DNA of 64,000 nucleotides from Serratia marcescens (GTDB lineage Bacteria; Pseudomonadota; Gammaproteobacteria; Enterobacterales; Enterobacteriaceae): assembly GCF_006715005.1 (NCBI RefSeq), contig NZ_VFMJ01000001.1:62001-126000 (forward strand), in the 5' to 3' direction. Position numbers and translations under genes: made by a program. This document shows positions 26,392 to 34,442 of this stretch, one piece after another. Every line of letters begins with the position of its first letter. Positions within the stretch are counted from its first letter, which is position 1. The notes under the pieces are model-generated. The model worked only from the letters and a program-made list of their open reading frames with translations. It did not search any database and was not told the origin of the DNA.

Positions 26392-26500
26392 CCGGCAGGA
26401 CCGACTCTTTTACTCAGGCAGGGATAAGGCCCGTAGCAAACAGGGGCCGGGGTTCACTCATGCCTGAAAACCGTATGCAGCGAGAACGTGAGGCTGAACA

Positions 26501-27442
26501 ATGAGCGTAATCGGAATCGAAAAACTGGAGTTTGGCGTCGAAGATCTGCCAACCTGCGAAAAATTCATGCAAGACTTCGGCCTGCAGCCCGCCACGCAAC
26601 ATTGGGGCGAACCGCAGCGCGAATTCACCACCCTGAGCGGGGCGCAGGTTGTCCTGCACCCGTTGCAAAGCGCGGCGCTGCCTGCGGCGTTTGAAGGCGG
26701 TTCTACCCTGCGCCGCATGACCTGGGGCGTGGGCTCACCCGCCGATCTGGCGCGCCTGCAGCCGCGTTTGGCGTTGATGCCCGGCTTCCGTCAAGTGGGA
26801 GAAGAGCTGGAATGCCTCGACCCCAACGGCATGACGCTGCGTTTCGTCGTCAGCCGCCAGCAGGCGGTTGAGGTGCCGGTCACGCCGATCAACCAATGGG
26901 GCGACGTGCGCCGCATCGATCAACCCAGCCCGGTCTATTCGCAGGCGCAACCTATCAACATCGGCCACGTAGTGTTCTTCGTTGACGACCTGGCGGCGAC
27001 CGAGCGTTTCTATCGCGAGCTGTTGGATTTCCAGGTTTCCGATCGCTATATCGATCGCGCCGTCTTCCTGCGTACTCAGGCGTGCGGCGGCCACCATAAC
27101 CTGTTCCTGCTGAAGCTGCCGAACCGCCCACGCGGCCTGAACCACGTGGCATTCACCGTGCGCGATATCCACGAAGTGATCGGCGGCGGCATCGCCATGA
27201 ACAAAGAGCAGTGGAGCACCTTTATCGGCCCCGGCCGCCACCCGATCTCCTCGGCCTATTTCTGGTACGTCAACAGCCCGACCGGTGGCGCGTTCGAGTA
27301 CTACACCAACGACGATTATCTGACGGAAAACTGGCAGCCGCGCGAGCTGGAGCATTCGTTGGTCTCCTTCACCGAATGGGCGGTAGAGGGCGGCATCGAT
27401 CACGACACGCGCCGCCAGCATAAAAAGGCGCAGGCGTTATGA
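26501..27442 (+). CDS. VOC-superfamily dioxygenase, extradiol type
   Basis: 313 residues with two vicinal-oxygen-chelate domains (about 5-120 and 152-275). The second domain carries a complete 2-His-1-carboxylate iron site: H156 (NIGHVVF), H215 (LNHVAFTV) and E266 (GGAFEYYTND), plus GRHPISSAYFWY, the region that holds the acid/base histidine in extradiol catechol dioxygenases. The likely role is ring cleavage of the catechol made upstream. About 110 bases separate it from iclR, and its stop overlaps the next ATG by four bases. The extradiol assignment is from the ligands; the substrate is unknown. Confidence 0.8.
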   Translation: MSVIGIEKLEFGVEDLPTCEKFMQDFGLQPATQHWGEPQREFTTLSGAQVVLHPLQSAALPAAFEGGSTLRRMTWGVGSPADLARLQPRLALMPGFRQVGEELECLDPNGMTLRFVVSRQQAVEVPVTPINQWGDVRRIDQPSPVYSQAQPINIGHVVFFVDDLAATERFYRELLDFQVSDRYIDRAVFLRTQACGGHHNLFLLKLPNRPRGLNHVAFTVRDIHEVIGGGIAMNKEQWSTFIGPGRHPISSAYFWYVNSPTGGAFEYYTNDDYLTENWQPRELEHSLVSFTEWAVEGGIDHDTRRQHKKAQAL

Positions 27443-28650
27443 ACCGGCCGGAACACGCGGGCATCGTCATCGTCGGTGGCGGCCAGGCCGGCGGCTGGGC
27501 GGCCAAGACGCTGCGCGATCGCGGTTACAGCGGCCGGCTGACGGTTGTCAGCGACGAACCCTACGATTTTTACGAGCGGCCGCCGCTGTCGAAAGCGGCG
27601 CTGCTGGATGCCGCGGCGCCCCTCAGCCGGCTATTCAGCGAACAGGCGGTGGAGGCGCTGAATATCGACTGGCGTCGCCCGCTGCGCGCCGAGTCCATCG
27701 ATGCCGAACAGCAAATCGTCACGCTCAGCGACGGGCAACGGCTGCAGTTCGAGCAGTTGCTGATCGCCACCGGCGGACGGCCGCGTGTGCCGAGCGCCGC
27801 CTGGGCGCAGCACCCGCGCGTGATGACGCTGCGTTCCTGGGACGATGCGGCCCGGTTGCGGCAGGGCTTGCAGGGCTGCCGTCGCCTGGCGATCGTCGGC
27901 GGCGGTTGGATCGGGCTGGAGATCGCTGCTTCCGCGCGCCGTCTCGGCGCCGAGGTGACGGTGTTTGAACGCCAGCCTGCGCTGTGCATGCGTAGCGTCG
28001 GCGCCGACGTCTCACAGGCGTTGTTCGAACTGCATCGTCAGCAGGGCGTCACGGTGCTGTGTGGCTGCGGCGAGATCTCGCTGGAAGATCGCGATGGCGC
28101 CGCCTGGATCGGCAGCGAAGTCAGCGATCCGCAGGCCTTCGATCTGGTGGTGGTGGGGATCGGCGTCGAGCTGAATCTCGAACTGGCGCGCAGCGCCGGG
28201 CTGGCGATCGAGTCCGGCATCGTGGTCGACGGCCAGGGGCGCACCAGCCATCCGGCGATCTTCGCCGCCGGCGACGTGGCGCGCCATCCGACGCTCGGCC
28301 TGTGCCTGCAGTCCTGGGCCTACGCGCAAAATCAGGCCATCAGCACCGCTTGCGCGATGCTCGACGCCTTCGCCGCTCCGTATGACGACGTGGCCTGGCT
28401 TTGGTCGGATCAATACGACGCCAATATCCAGATCCTCGGCGTGCCGAGCGGCGGGGTACACCATGTGGTGCGCCGCACGCCGCAGTCGCAGGTGTTCTTC
28501 ACGCTGAACGCCGATCGGCAGTTGGTGCAGATGGTAGCGTTCAACGACGCGCGCACCATCAAGCTCGGCAAGCGTTGGCTGGCGAGTGGCCGGGTGCTGG
28601 ATCCGCAGCAGCTGGCGGATGCGGAGTTTTCTTTGATGGCGTTGAAATAA
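27439..28650 (+). CDS. FAD-dependent ferredoxin reductase
   Basis: 403 residues, two-dinucleotide-binding-domain flavoprotein. The FAD site is IVIVGGGQAGGWAAKTLRD at residue 9. The second fold LAIVGGGWIGLEIAASARR near 150 binds NAD(P)H. ATGGRPR and IFAAGDVARHPT are the usual flavin motifs. DEPYDFYERPPLSKAALL is typical of oxygenase-linked ferredoxin reductases. It should reduce the Rieske ferredoxin at 23116, completing a three-component oxygenase. It overlaps the VOC gene as ATGA. Confidence 0.9.
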   Translation: MNRPEHAGIVIVGGGQAGGWAAKTLRDRGYSGRLTVVSDEPYDFYERPPLSKAALLDAAAPLSRLFSEQAVEALNIDWRRPLRAESIDAEQQIVTLSDGQRLQFEQLLIATGGRPRVPSAAWAQHPRVMTLRSWDDAARLRQGLQGCRRLAIVGGGWIGLEIAASARRLGAEVTVFERQPALCMRSVGADVSQALFELHRQQGVTVLCGCGEISLEDRDGAAWIGSEVSDPQAFDLVVVGIGVELNLELARSAGLAIESGIVVDGQGRTSHPAIFAAGDVARHPTLGLCLQSWAYAQNQAISTACAMLDAFAAPYDDVAWLWSDQYDANIQILGVPSGGVHHVVRRTPQSQVFFTLNADRQLVQMVAFNDARTIKLGKRWLASGRVLDPQQLADAEFSLMALK

Positions 28651-28674
28651 CGCCCGAACGCTCGGGAGCGTTTT

Positions 28675-29931
28675 ATGACTACGCAAGACATTGACGCCCG
28701 CGCTGGACGGGCGGGGGAAACCGTTGCCGAAAATCCGCAGCAGCGGGTGCGCTGGTCGGTGCCGATCGCGCTGTTTGCCTGCGTGCTGCTGGCGTTTTTC
28801 GACAAGATCAGCATCGCGGCGCTGTTTTCCGACGCCGAGTTTCAGCAGGCGTTAGGGATCGGCTTTGACCCGGCGCGGCTGGGCTTGCTGATGAGCGCGT
28901 TTCTGTTCTCCTACGGCATCTCCTCGATGCTGCTCAGCGGCATCGGCGATCGGCTTAACCCGGTAAAAGTATTGATTGGCATGATGGTGGTGTGGGGCGT
29001 GCTGATGGTGTTGATGGGGATGGTGCGTTCCTATCACGCCATGATGACGCTGCGCATTCTGCTCGGCATCGCCGAAGGGCCGCTGCTGCCGATGGCCTAC
29101 GCCATTATTCGTCAGGCCTTCCCGCCGCAGCTGCAGGCGCGCGCCACCATGCTGTGGCTGCTCGGCACGCCGCTGGGCGCCGCGCTCGGCTTCCCGGTCA
29201 CCCTGTACATCCTCAATACCTTCGACTGGCAAACCACCTTCTTCTTTATGGCGTTTTTGACGCTGCCGGTGATGTTGCTGGTGCTGTTCGGCATGCGTCA
29301 CCTGAACGTCGCGCGCCCGGCGGCGGCGGCCAAGCCGGCGGTGTCCGAACGCAAACAGCATCGCCGCGAGCTGTTGCGCAGCCCGCACTTTTGGATGATT
29401 TGCCTGTTCAATATCGCCTTCCTGACCTACCTGTGGGGCATGAACGGCTGGTTGCCGAGCTATCTGATCAAAGGCAAAGGCATTCATCTGGAGCATGCCG
29501 GTTACCTCTCTTCGCTGCCGTTCATCGCCATGCTGCTCGGCGAAGTGCTGGGCGCCTGGCTGTCGGACAAGCTGGATCGGCGCGCGCTGGCCTGCTTCCT
29601 GTCGCTGTGCGGCGCCGGACTCGGTCTGGCGGTGGTGCTGCACCTGCAGGGTACTTACAGCGTGATCGCCGCCATGGCCTTCAGCACCTTTATGTGGGGC
29701 GCCGGCGCACCGAATATTTTCGCGCTGTTGGCGAAGGCGACCAGCAGCAAGGTCAGCGCCACCGCCGGCGGTATTTTCAACGGGTTGGGCAATTTTGCCG
29801 GCGCGCTGGCGCCGGTGCTGATGGGGGCGTTGATCGCCGCCACCGGCAATATGGATAACGGCCTGCTGTTCCTGGTGGTGATGGCGTTCGTCGGCTGCCT
29901 CATTCTGCTGCCGTTGCTGAGAAAGTACTGA
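28675..29931 (+). CDS. MFS transporter, organic-acid importer
   Basis: 418 residues, about 12 membrane segments, with LLAFFDKISIAALFSD after helix 1. LGIAEGPLLPMAYAI follows in helix 4, and NGLGNFAGALAPVLMG in helix 11. The MFS gene at 21476 is similar in layout and sequence. Its place in the middle of the operon, 24 bases after the reductase, makes it the best candidate for import of the pathway substrate. Confidence 0.82.
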   Translation: MTTQDIDARAGRAGETVAENPQQRVRWSVPIALFACVLLAFFDKISIAALFSDAEFQQALGIGFDPARLGLLMSAFLFSYGISSMLLSGIGDRLNPVKVLIGMMVVWGVLMVLMGMVRSYHAMMTLRILLGIAEGPLLPMAYAIIRQAFPPQLQARATMLWLLGTPLGAALGFPVTLYILNTFDWQTTFFFMAFLTLPVMLLVLFGMRHLNVARPAAAAKPAVSERKQHRRELLRSPHFWMICLFNIAFLTYLWGMNGWLPSYLIKGKGIHLEHAGYLSSLPFIAMLLGEVLGAWLSDKLDRRALACFLSLCGAGLGLAVVLHLQGTYSVIAAMAFSTFMWGAGAPNIFALLAKATSSKVSATAGGIFNGLGNFAGALAPVLMGALIAATGNMDNGLLFLVVMAFVGCLILLPLLRKY

Positions 29932-29963
29932 TTAATCAATCGATTCAACAGAGGAGTGACAAC

Positions 29964-30488
29964 ATGTCTCAGGTTGAGAATAAAGCCGGCGTCAAGCCGC
30001 AGGATCTGTCGATGGAAAACTGGGTAGAGTCGCGCATCGCCCGTTTTGAAGGCCGTAAATACGACTGGAACGCGCTGAAATTCCAGGCCGACTTTGACCC
30101 GAAATACCGCCGCGCGCAGATGCGCTACATCGGTACCGGCGCTACCGGCGTGGCCAGCGACGCCAACACCATTCCGGCGGGCAATTTCACCTTCTCCACC
30201 ATGGTGCTGCCGTCGAAGTGCGAGGGCCCGTTGCACCTGCACGACGACGTGGAAGAAGTGTTCTTCATGCTGAAAGGCAGCATCACGCTGATGATTCAGG
30301 ATGGGGAAGAGTATTACGAAACCAGGCTGAAAGAGCGCGATCTGATCTCGGTGCCGGCGGGCGTGTACCGCGGCCTGTTCAACCACGGCGAGGAAGAGGC
30401 GTTGATGTGCGTGATGCTCGGCACCGCCAAGCCGGAGATCCCGACCTATCCGGCGGATCATCCGCTGTCCAAAGTGAAGCGCAACTGA
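29964..30488 (+). CDS. Cupin-domain protein
   Basis: 174 residues. Cupin motif 1 reads PLHLHDDVEEVFFMLKG (His, His, Glu metal ligands), and motif 2 is PAGVYRGLFNHG with the fourth His. The protein could be a metal-dependent dioxygenase, isomerase or sugar/lactone binding enzyme; the fold alone does not decide. GAGGAGTGACAAC precedes the ATG. Its TGA overlaps the ATG of the hydrolase gene by one base. Confidence 0.75.
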   Translation: MSQVENKAGVKPQDLSMENWVESRIARFEGRKYDWNALKFQADFDPKYRRAQMRYIGTGATGVASDANTIPAGNFTFSTMVLPSKCEGPLHLHDDVEEVFFMLKGSITLMIQDGEEYYETRLKERDLISVPAGVYRGLFNHGEEEALMCVMLGTAKPEIPTYPADHPLSKVKRN

Positions 30489-31306
30489 TGAACGGCCTGG
30501 CGCAACGCCAACGGGCGCGCTGCGGGGCGTACACCCTGAGCTGGCGCGAGGCCGGGCAGGGGCGGCCGGTGGTGTTGCTGCACGGCATCAGCTCCGGATC
30601 GGCCTCGTGGATCAAGCAGTTGAACGATAACGGCCTGATGGACGGCCACCGTCTGTTGGCGTGGGACGCGCCGGGCTACGGCGGCAGTCTGCCGTTGGCG
30701 GATCCTCAGGCCGATGCCGCCGGTTATGCGGCGGCGTTGGCGGCGCTGATTGCTGAGCTGCAGCTGGCGCAGCCGCTGATCGTCGGCCATTCGCTGGGGG
30801 CGCTGATCGGCAGCGCCTATGCCGCCGGCTATCCGGACGGGTTATGTGGATTGGTGTTGGCGGATCCGGCGCAGGGCTATGCCACGGCGCCGGAGGAAAA
30901 ACGTCGGCAGGTGTACGGCCAGCGCCAACAGATGATAGAGACGCTGGGGCCGGTGGGCTATGGCGAGCAGCGGGCGGCGGCCTTGCTGCGTGAAGGGGCG
31001 GATCCGCAGGATATCGCCTGGGTGCGCAACGGCATGCAGCAGCTCGATCCCGACGGTTTTCTGAGTGCCGCCTGGATGCTGGCCAATGACGATATCGCCC
31101 GCTATCTGGCGCGCTATCGCGGCCCACTGGAAGTGTGGTGCGGTGAACAGGATCGCATTACGCCACCGGAGAAGGCGGCCGAGCTGGCGCGTGAGCAGGA
31201 CGCGACGCTGCGTTTGATCGCCGCCGCCGGCCATGCCAGCTACCTCGACGCGCCGGCGTGTTTCAACCGCTATCTGCGGGACTTTACGGGAGCAATCCAA
31301 CGATGA
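30488..31306 (+). CDS. Alpha/beta-hydrolase
   Basis: 272 residues. The oxyanion motif is LLHGISSGSASW, the nucleophile elbow GHSLGA with S102, the acid is probably the Asp in CGEQDRITPP, and the base His lies in AAGHASYLDAP. This resembles carbon-carbon hydrolases that split meta-cleavage products (BphD/MhpC type) but also lactonases and esterases. Downstream of an extradiol-type enzyme a C-C hydrolase is plausible. I use the ATG at 30488, coupled to the cupin stop. It overlaps the next gene as ATGA. Confidence 0.78.
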   Translation: MNGLAQRQRARCGAYTLSWREAGQGRPVVLLHGISSGSASWIKQLNDNGLMDGHRLLAWDAPGYGGSLPLADPQADAAGYAAALAALIAELQLAQPLIVGHSLGALIGSAYAAGYPDGLCGLVLADPAQGYATAPEEKRRQVYGQRQQMIETLGPVGYGEQRAAALLREGADPQDIAWVRNGMQQLDPDGFLSAAWMLANDDIARYLARYRGPLEVWCGEQDRITPPEKAAELAREQDATLRLIAAAGHASYLDAPACFNRYLRDFTGAIQR

Positions 31307-32097
31307 ATTTTCAGCTTGAGAATCGGGTGGCGGTGGTGACCGGCGGCTCGTCGGGCATCGGTTTCGAAACCCTGAAACTGCTGCTGGCCGAAGGGGCGAA
31401 GGTGGCGTTTTGCGGCCGCGATCCGGACAAACTGGCCGGCGCAGCAGCCAGCCTGCGTGCGGAGTTTCCGCAGGCGGAGATCCTGGCGCTGCGCTGCGAC
31501 GTACTGGACGCGCAGCAGGTGGCGCAGTTCGCCGACCAGGTGACGGCGCATTTCGGCGGCGTGGATCTGCTGATCAACAACGCCGGTCAGGGCTTCGTCG
31601 CCTATTTTGACCAGACGCCGCGTGAAGCCTGGCTGCATGAGGCGGAGCTGAAGCTGTTCGGCGTGATCAATCCGGTGCAGGCGTTCTTACCGGCGCTGGA
31701 ACGATCGGCGATCGCGTCTATCACTTGCGTGAACTCGCTGCTGGCGCTGCAGCCGGAAGAACACATGATCGCCACCTCGGCGGCGCGTGCCGCGCTGCTC
31801 AACATGACGCTGACGCTATCGAAAGAGCTGGTGGACAAAGGCATTCGCGTTAACTCGATCTTGCTGGGGATGGTGGAGTCGGGCCAGTGGCGCCGCCGTT
31901 TCGACGATCGCAGCGATAAAGAGCAAAGCTGGGAGCAGTGGACGGCGGCGATCGCCGAACGGCGCGGCATCCCGATGAAGCGCCTGGGCAAGCCGCAGGA
32001 GCCGGCGCAGGCGCTGCTGTTCCTCGCTTCGCCGCTGGCTTCCTTTACCACCGGCGCGGCGCTGGACGTTTCCGGCGGTTTTAACCGCCATGTGTAG
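31303..32097 (+). CDS. SDR-family protein with non-canonical active site
   Basis: 264 residues. The nucleotide fold is intact: VVTGGSSGIGFE (11-22), NNAG (92-95), and C-terminal GAALDVSGGF. The serine S145 is present, but the usual Tyr-x3-Lys is replaced: position 158 is Thr and 162 is Arg (ATSAARAALLN). Classical SDR chemistry needs the Tyr and Lys, so this is either a different chemistry, a binding protein or a divergent subfamily. It starts at ATG 31303 within the hydrolase stop. Confidence 0.75.
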   Translation: MNFQLENRVAVVTGGSSGIGFETLKLLLAEGAKVAFCGRDPDKLAGAAASLRAEFPQAEILALRCDVLDAQQVAQFADQVTAHFGGVDLLINNAGQGFVAYFDQTPREAWLHEAELKLFGVINPVQAFLPALERSAIASITCVNSLLALQPEEHMIATSAARAALLNMTLTLSKELVDKGIRVNSILLGMVESGQWRRRFDDRSDKEQSWEQWTAAIAERRGIPMKRLGKPQEPAQALLFLASPLASFTTGAALDVSGGFNRHV

Positions 32098-32112
32098 CAG
32101 AGGCCGAAAAAG

Positions 32113-32907
32113 ATGAAGAAGATCATGATGATTGGCTACGGCGCGATGGCGAAGGCAGTGATCGCCCGTTTGCCGGAAGGCGTGGAGGTTGGCTGGATCC
32201 TGGCGCGCGCAGCTCATCATGCGGCGATCGCCGAGGCCTTTGGCGGGCGGGTGCAGGCGTTGACCCATCCCGAGCAGTGTTTGCAGCGGCCGGATCTGGT
32301 GCTGGAGTGCGCCAGCCAGCAGGCGGTGGTGGAGTTTGGCGAAGCGGTGCTGCAGCGCGGCTGGCCGCTGGCGCTGATCTCGACCGGTGCGCTGGCGGAC
32401 GCCGCATTGCAACAGCGGCTGCAGCAAGTTTGCCGCCGCCATCACGGGCAGCTGATCGTGCTGTCCGGTGCGGTGGCGGGGATGGACGGACTGGCGTCGG
32501 CGCGCGAAGGCGGGCTGGAAAGCGTGACCTATCAGGCCAGCAAAAGTCCGGCCAGCTGGCGCGGCAGCCCGGCGGAGCAACTGATCGACCTCGATGCGGT
32601 GAGCGAAGCGCAGGTATTTTTTGAAGGGTCGGCGCGCGAAGCGGCGCGTTTGTTCCCGGCCAATGCCAACGTGGCGGCCACCATTGCGCTCAACGGCCTG
32701 GGGATGGACGCCACCCGGGTGCGCCTGCAGGTCGATCCCGCCACCCGGCGCAATACCCATCGTCTGCAGGTGTGCGGCGACTTTGGCGAATTTCACATCG
32801 AGCTGAGCGGCACCCCGCTGGCGAGCAATCCCAAAACATCAACCCTGGCGGCGCTGAGCGCGGTACAAGCCTGCCGCCGTCTGGTGGACGGCGGTTTTAT
32901 TGCCTGA
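32113..32907 (+). CDS. L-aspartate dehydrogenase-like NAD(P)-dependent oxidoreductase
   Basis: 264 residues. Rossmann motif MIGYGAMAKAVIARL at the N-terminus, LECASQQAVVEFGEAVL, and the family C-terminal signature FPANANVAATIALNGLGMD followed by DP-x4-NTH, with the likely catalytic His. The family (NadX/AspDH, DUF108) makes iminoaspartate or aspartate, but members within catabolic operons probably work on other amino or imino acids. No NAD-synthesis genes are nearby, so I read it as part of this pathway. Confidence 0.78.
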   Translation: MKKIMMIGYGAMAKAVIARLPEGVEVGWILARAAHHAAIAEAFGGRVQALTHPEQCLQRPDLVLECASQQAVVEFGEAVLQRGWPLALISTGALADAALQQRLQQVCRRHHGQLIVLSGAVAGMDGLASAREGGLESVTYQASKSPASWRGSPAEQLIDLDAVSEAQVFFEGSAREAARLFPANANVAATIALNGLGMDATRVRLQVDPATRRNTHRLQVCGDFGEFHIELSGTPLASNPKTSTLAALSAVQACRRLVDGGFIA

Positions 32908-32923
32908 ACGGCAGGAGCGGAGC

Positions 32924-34393
32924 ATGGAACGATTGAATATTTTTGTCGCCGGGCGCTGGCGTGAAGGGCGTGGCGAAGAGATGGCTTCGGTATTCCCGGC
33001 TGACGGCAGCGTCAACGCGCGGCTGCGTGCCGCTAGCGTCGAGGACGTGAACGAGGCGGTAGAAGCCGCGGAACGCGCCTGGCGTGCGCCGGAATGGCGT
33101 GGGTTGGTGCCGCACCAACGCGCCTCGATCCTCTACCGCGTCAGCAACCTGATTCTGGCGCAGCAGGAACAGTTGGCCGAGCTGCAGACCCGCGACAACG
33201 GCAAGCCGCTGGCGGAAACCCGCGGGCTGGTGGCCAGCGCGGCGGCGACCGCGCGCTACTTCGCGGCCGCCTGCGAGGTGTTGGAAGGTGAGCTGCCGAC
33301 CCCGCGCAGCGCCGAGGTGATGACGCTCAGCCAGTATCAACCGATGGGGGTGATCGCCGCCATTACGCCGTGGAACTCGCCGATCGCCAGCGAAATGCAG
33401 AAGGTAGCGCCGGCGTTGGCAGCGGGCAACGCGGTGGTGCTCAAACCGGCCGAAGCCACGCCGCTGATGGCGCTGAAGCTGGCCGAGCTGTTCGAACAAG
33501 CGGGCCTACCGGCTGGGCTGCTCAGCGTGTTGCCGGGCAAAGGTTCGGTGATCGGCGAGGCGTTGGCGCGCCATCCGCTGGTGAAAAAGATCTCCTTTAC
33601 CGGCGGGACCAGCACCGGGCGCCATTTGGCGCACATCGCCGCCGACAAGCTGATCCCCACTTCGCTGGAATTGGGCGGCAAGTCGCCGACCATCGTGCTG
33701 GAGGACGCCGATCTGGAGCAGGCGGCGCGCGGCATCTGCTACGGCATTTTCAGCTCCGCCGGCCAGGCGTGCATCGCCGGTTCGCGGCTGTTCGTGCATC
33801 GTTCGCTGTATCAGCCGCTGCTGGCGCGCTTGACCGAACTGACGGCGGGGCTGCGCATCGGCAACCCGCTGGTGCCGGGCGTGCATCTCGGCCCGCTGAT
33901 CAGCGCCAAACATCGGCAAAGCGTGGCGGACTACGTGGCGCTGGCGCGGCAGGAGGGCGGCCGGGTGATCATCGGCGGCGAAGCGCCGGCCGATCCACAA
34001 CTGGCGAGCGGTAGCTATTACCTGCCGACCATTATTGAAGGCTTGAACAACGACGCCCGTGTCTGCCAGGAAGAGATCTTCGGCCCGGTGCTGGTGGCGC
34101 TGCCGTTTGACGACGAGCAACAGCTGACTGAACAGGCCAATGACTCGGTTTACGGCCTGGCGGCCGGCATCTGGAGCCGTGACTTCCCTCGCGCGATGGC
34201 CCTGGCGGAGCGGCTGGAAACCGGCACCGTCTGGGTCAATACCTACAAAACGTTCTCGATTTCCACGCCGTTCGGCGGTTTCAAGGAAAGCGGGCTGGGC
34301 CGCGAAAAGGGCCTGAACGGCATCAAGGCCTACATGCAGCAGAAAAGCGTGTATCTGGCGCTGAGCCATCAGGTGAACCGCTGGAGCGACTAG
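32924..34393 (+). CDS. Aldehyde dehydrogenase
   Basis: 489 residues, NAD(P)-dependent superfamily. The bilayer of motifs is complete: ITPWNSPIASEMQKVAPALA near 148, GNAVVLKPAE, FTGGTSTGRHLA near 225, catalytic E249 (LELGGKSPTIV) and C283 (FSSAGQACIAGSR). I use ATG 32924 behind GGAGCGGAGC; the frame reaches 32900 but adds only MPERQERS. The substrate is unknown; the aldehyde could come from the ThDP enzyme next door or from ring-cleavage products. Confidence 0.88.
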   Translation: MERLNIFVAGRWREGRGEEMASVFPADGSVNARLRAASVEDVNEAVEAAERAWRAPEWRGLVPHQRASILYRVSNLILAQQEQLAELQTRDNGKPLAETRGLVASAAATARYFAAACEVLEGELPTPRSAEVMTLSQYQPMGVIAAITPWNSPIASEMQKVAPALAAGNAVVLKPAEATPLMALKLAELFEQAGLPAGLLSVLPGKGSVIGEALARHPLVKKISFTGGTSTGRHLAHIAADKLIPTSLELGGKSPTIVLEDADLEQAARGICYGIFSSAGQACIAGSRLFVHRSLYQPLLARLTELTAGLRIGNPLVPGVHLGPLISAKHRQSVADYVALARQEGGRVIIGGEAPADPQLASGSYYLPTIIEGLNNDARVCQEEIFGPVLVALPFDDEQQLTEQANDSVYGLAAGIWSRDFPRAMALAERLETGTVWVNTYKTFSISTPFGGFKESGLGREKGLNGIKAYMQQKSVYLALSHQVNRWSD

Positions 34394-34442
34394 GCCGACA
34401 CCTCTACGCATAACCCTAATAACGAATACCCTAAGAAGGCAG

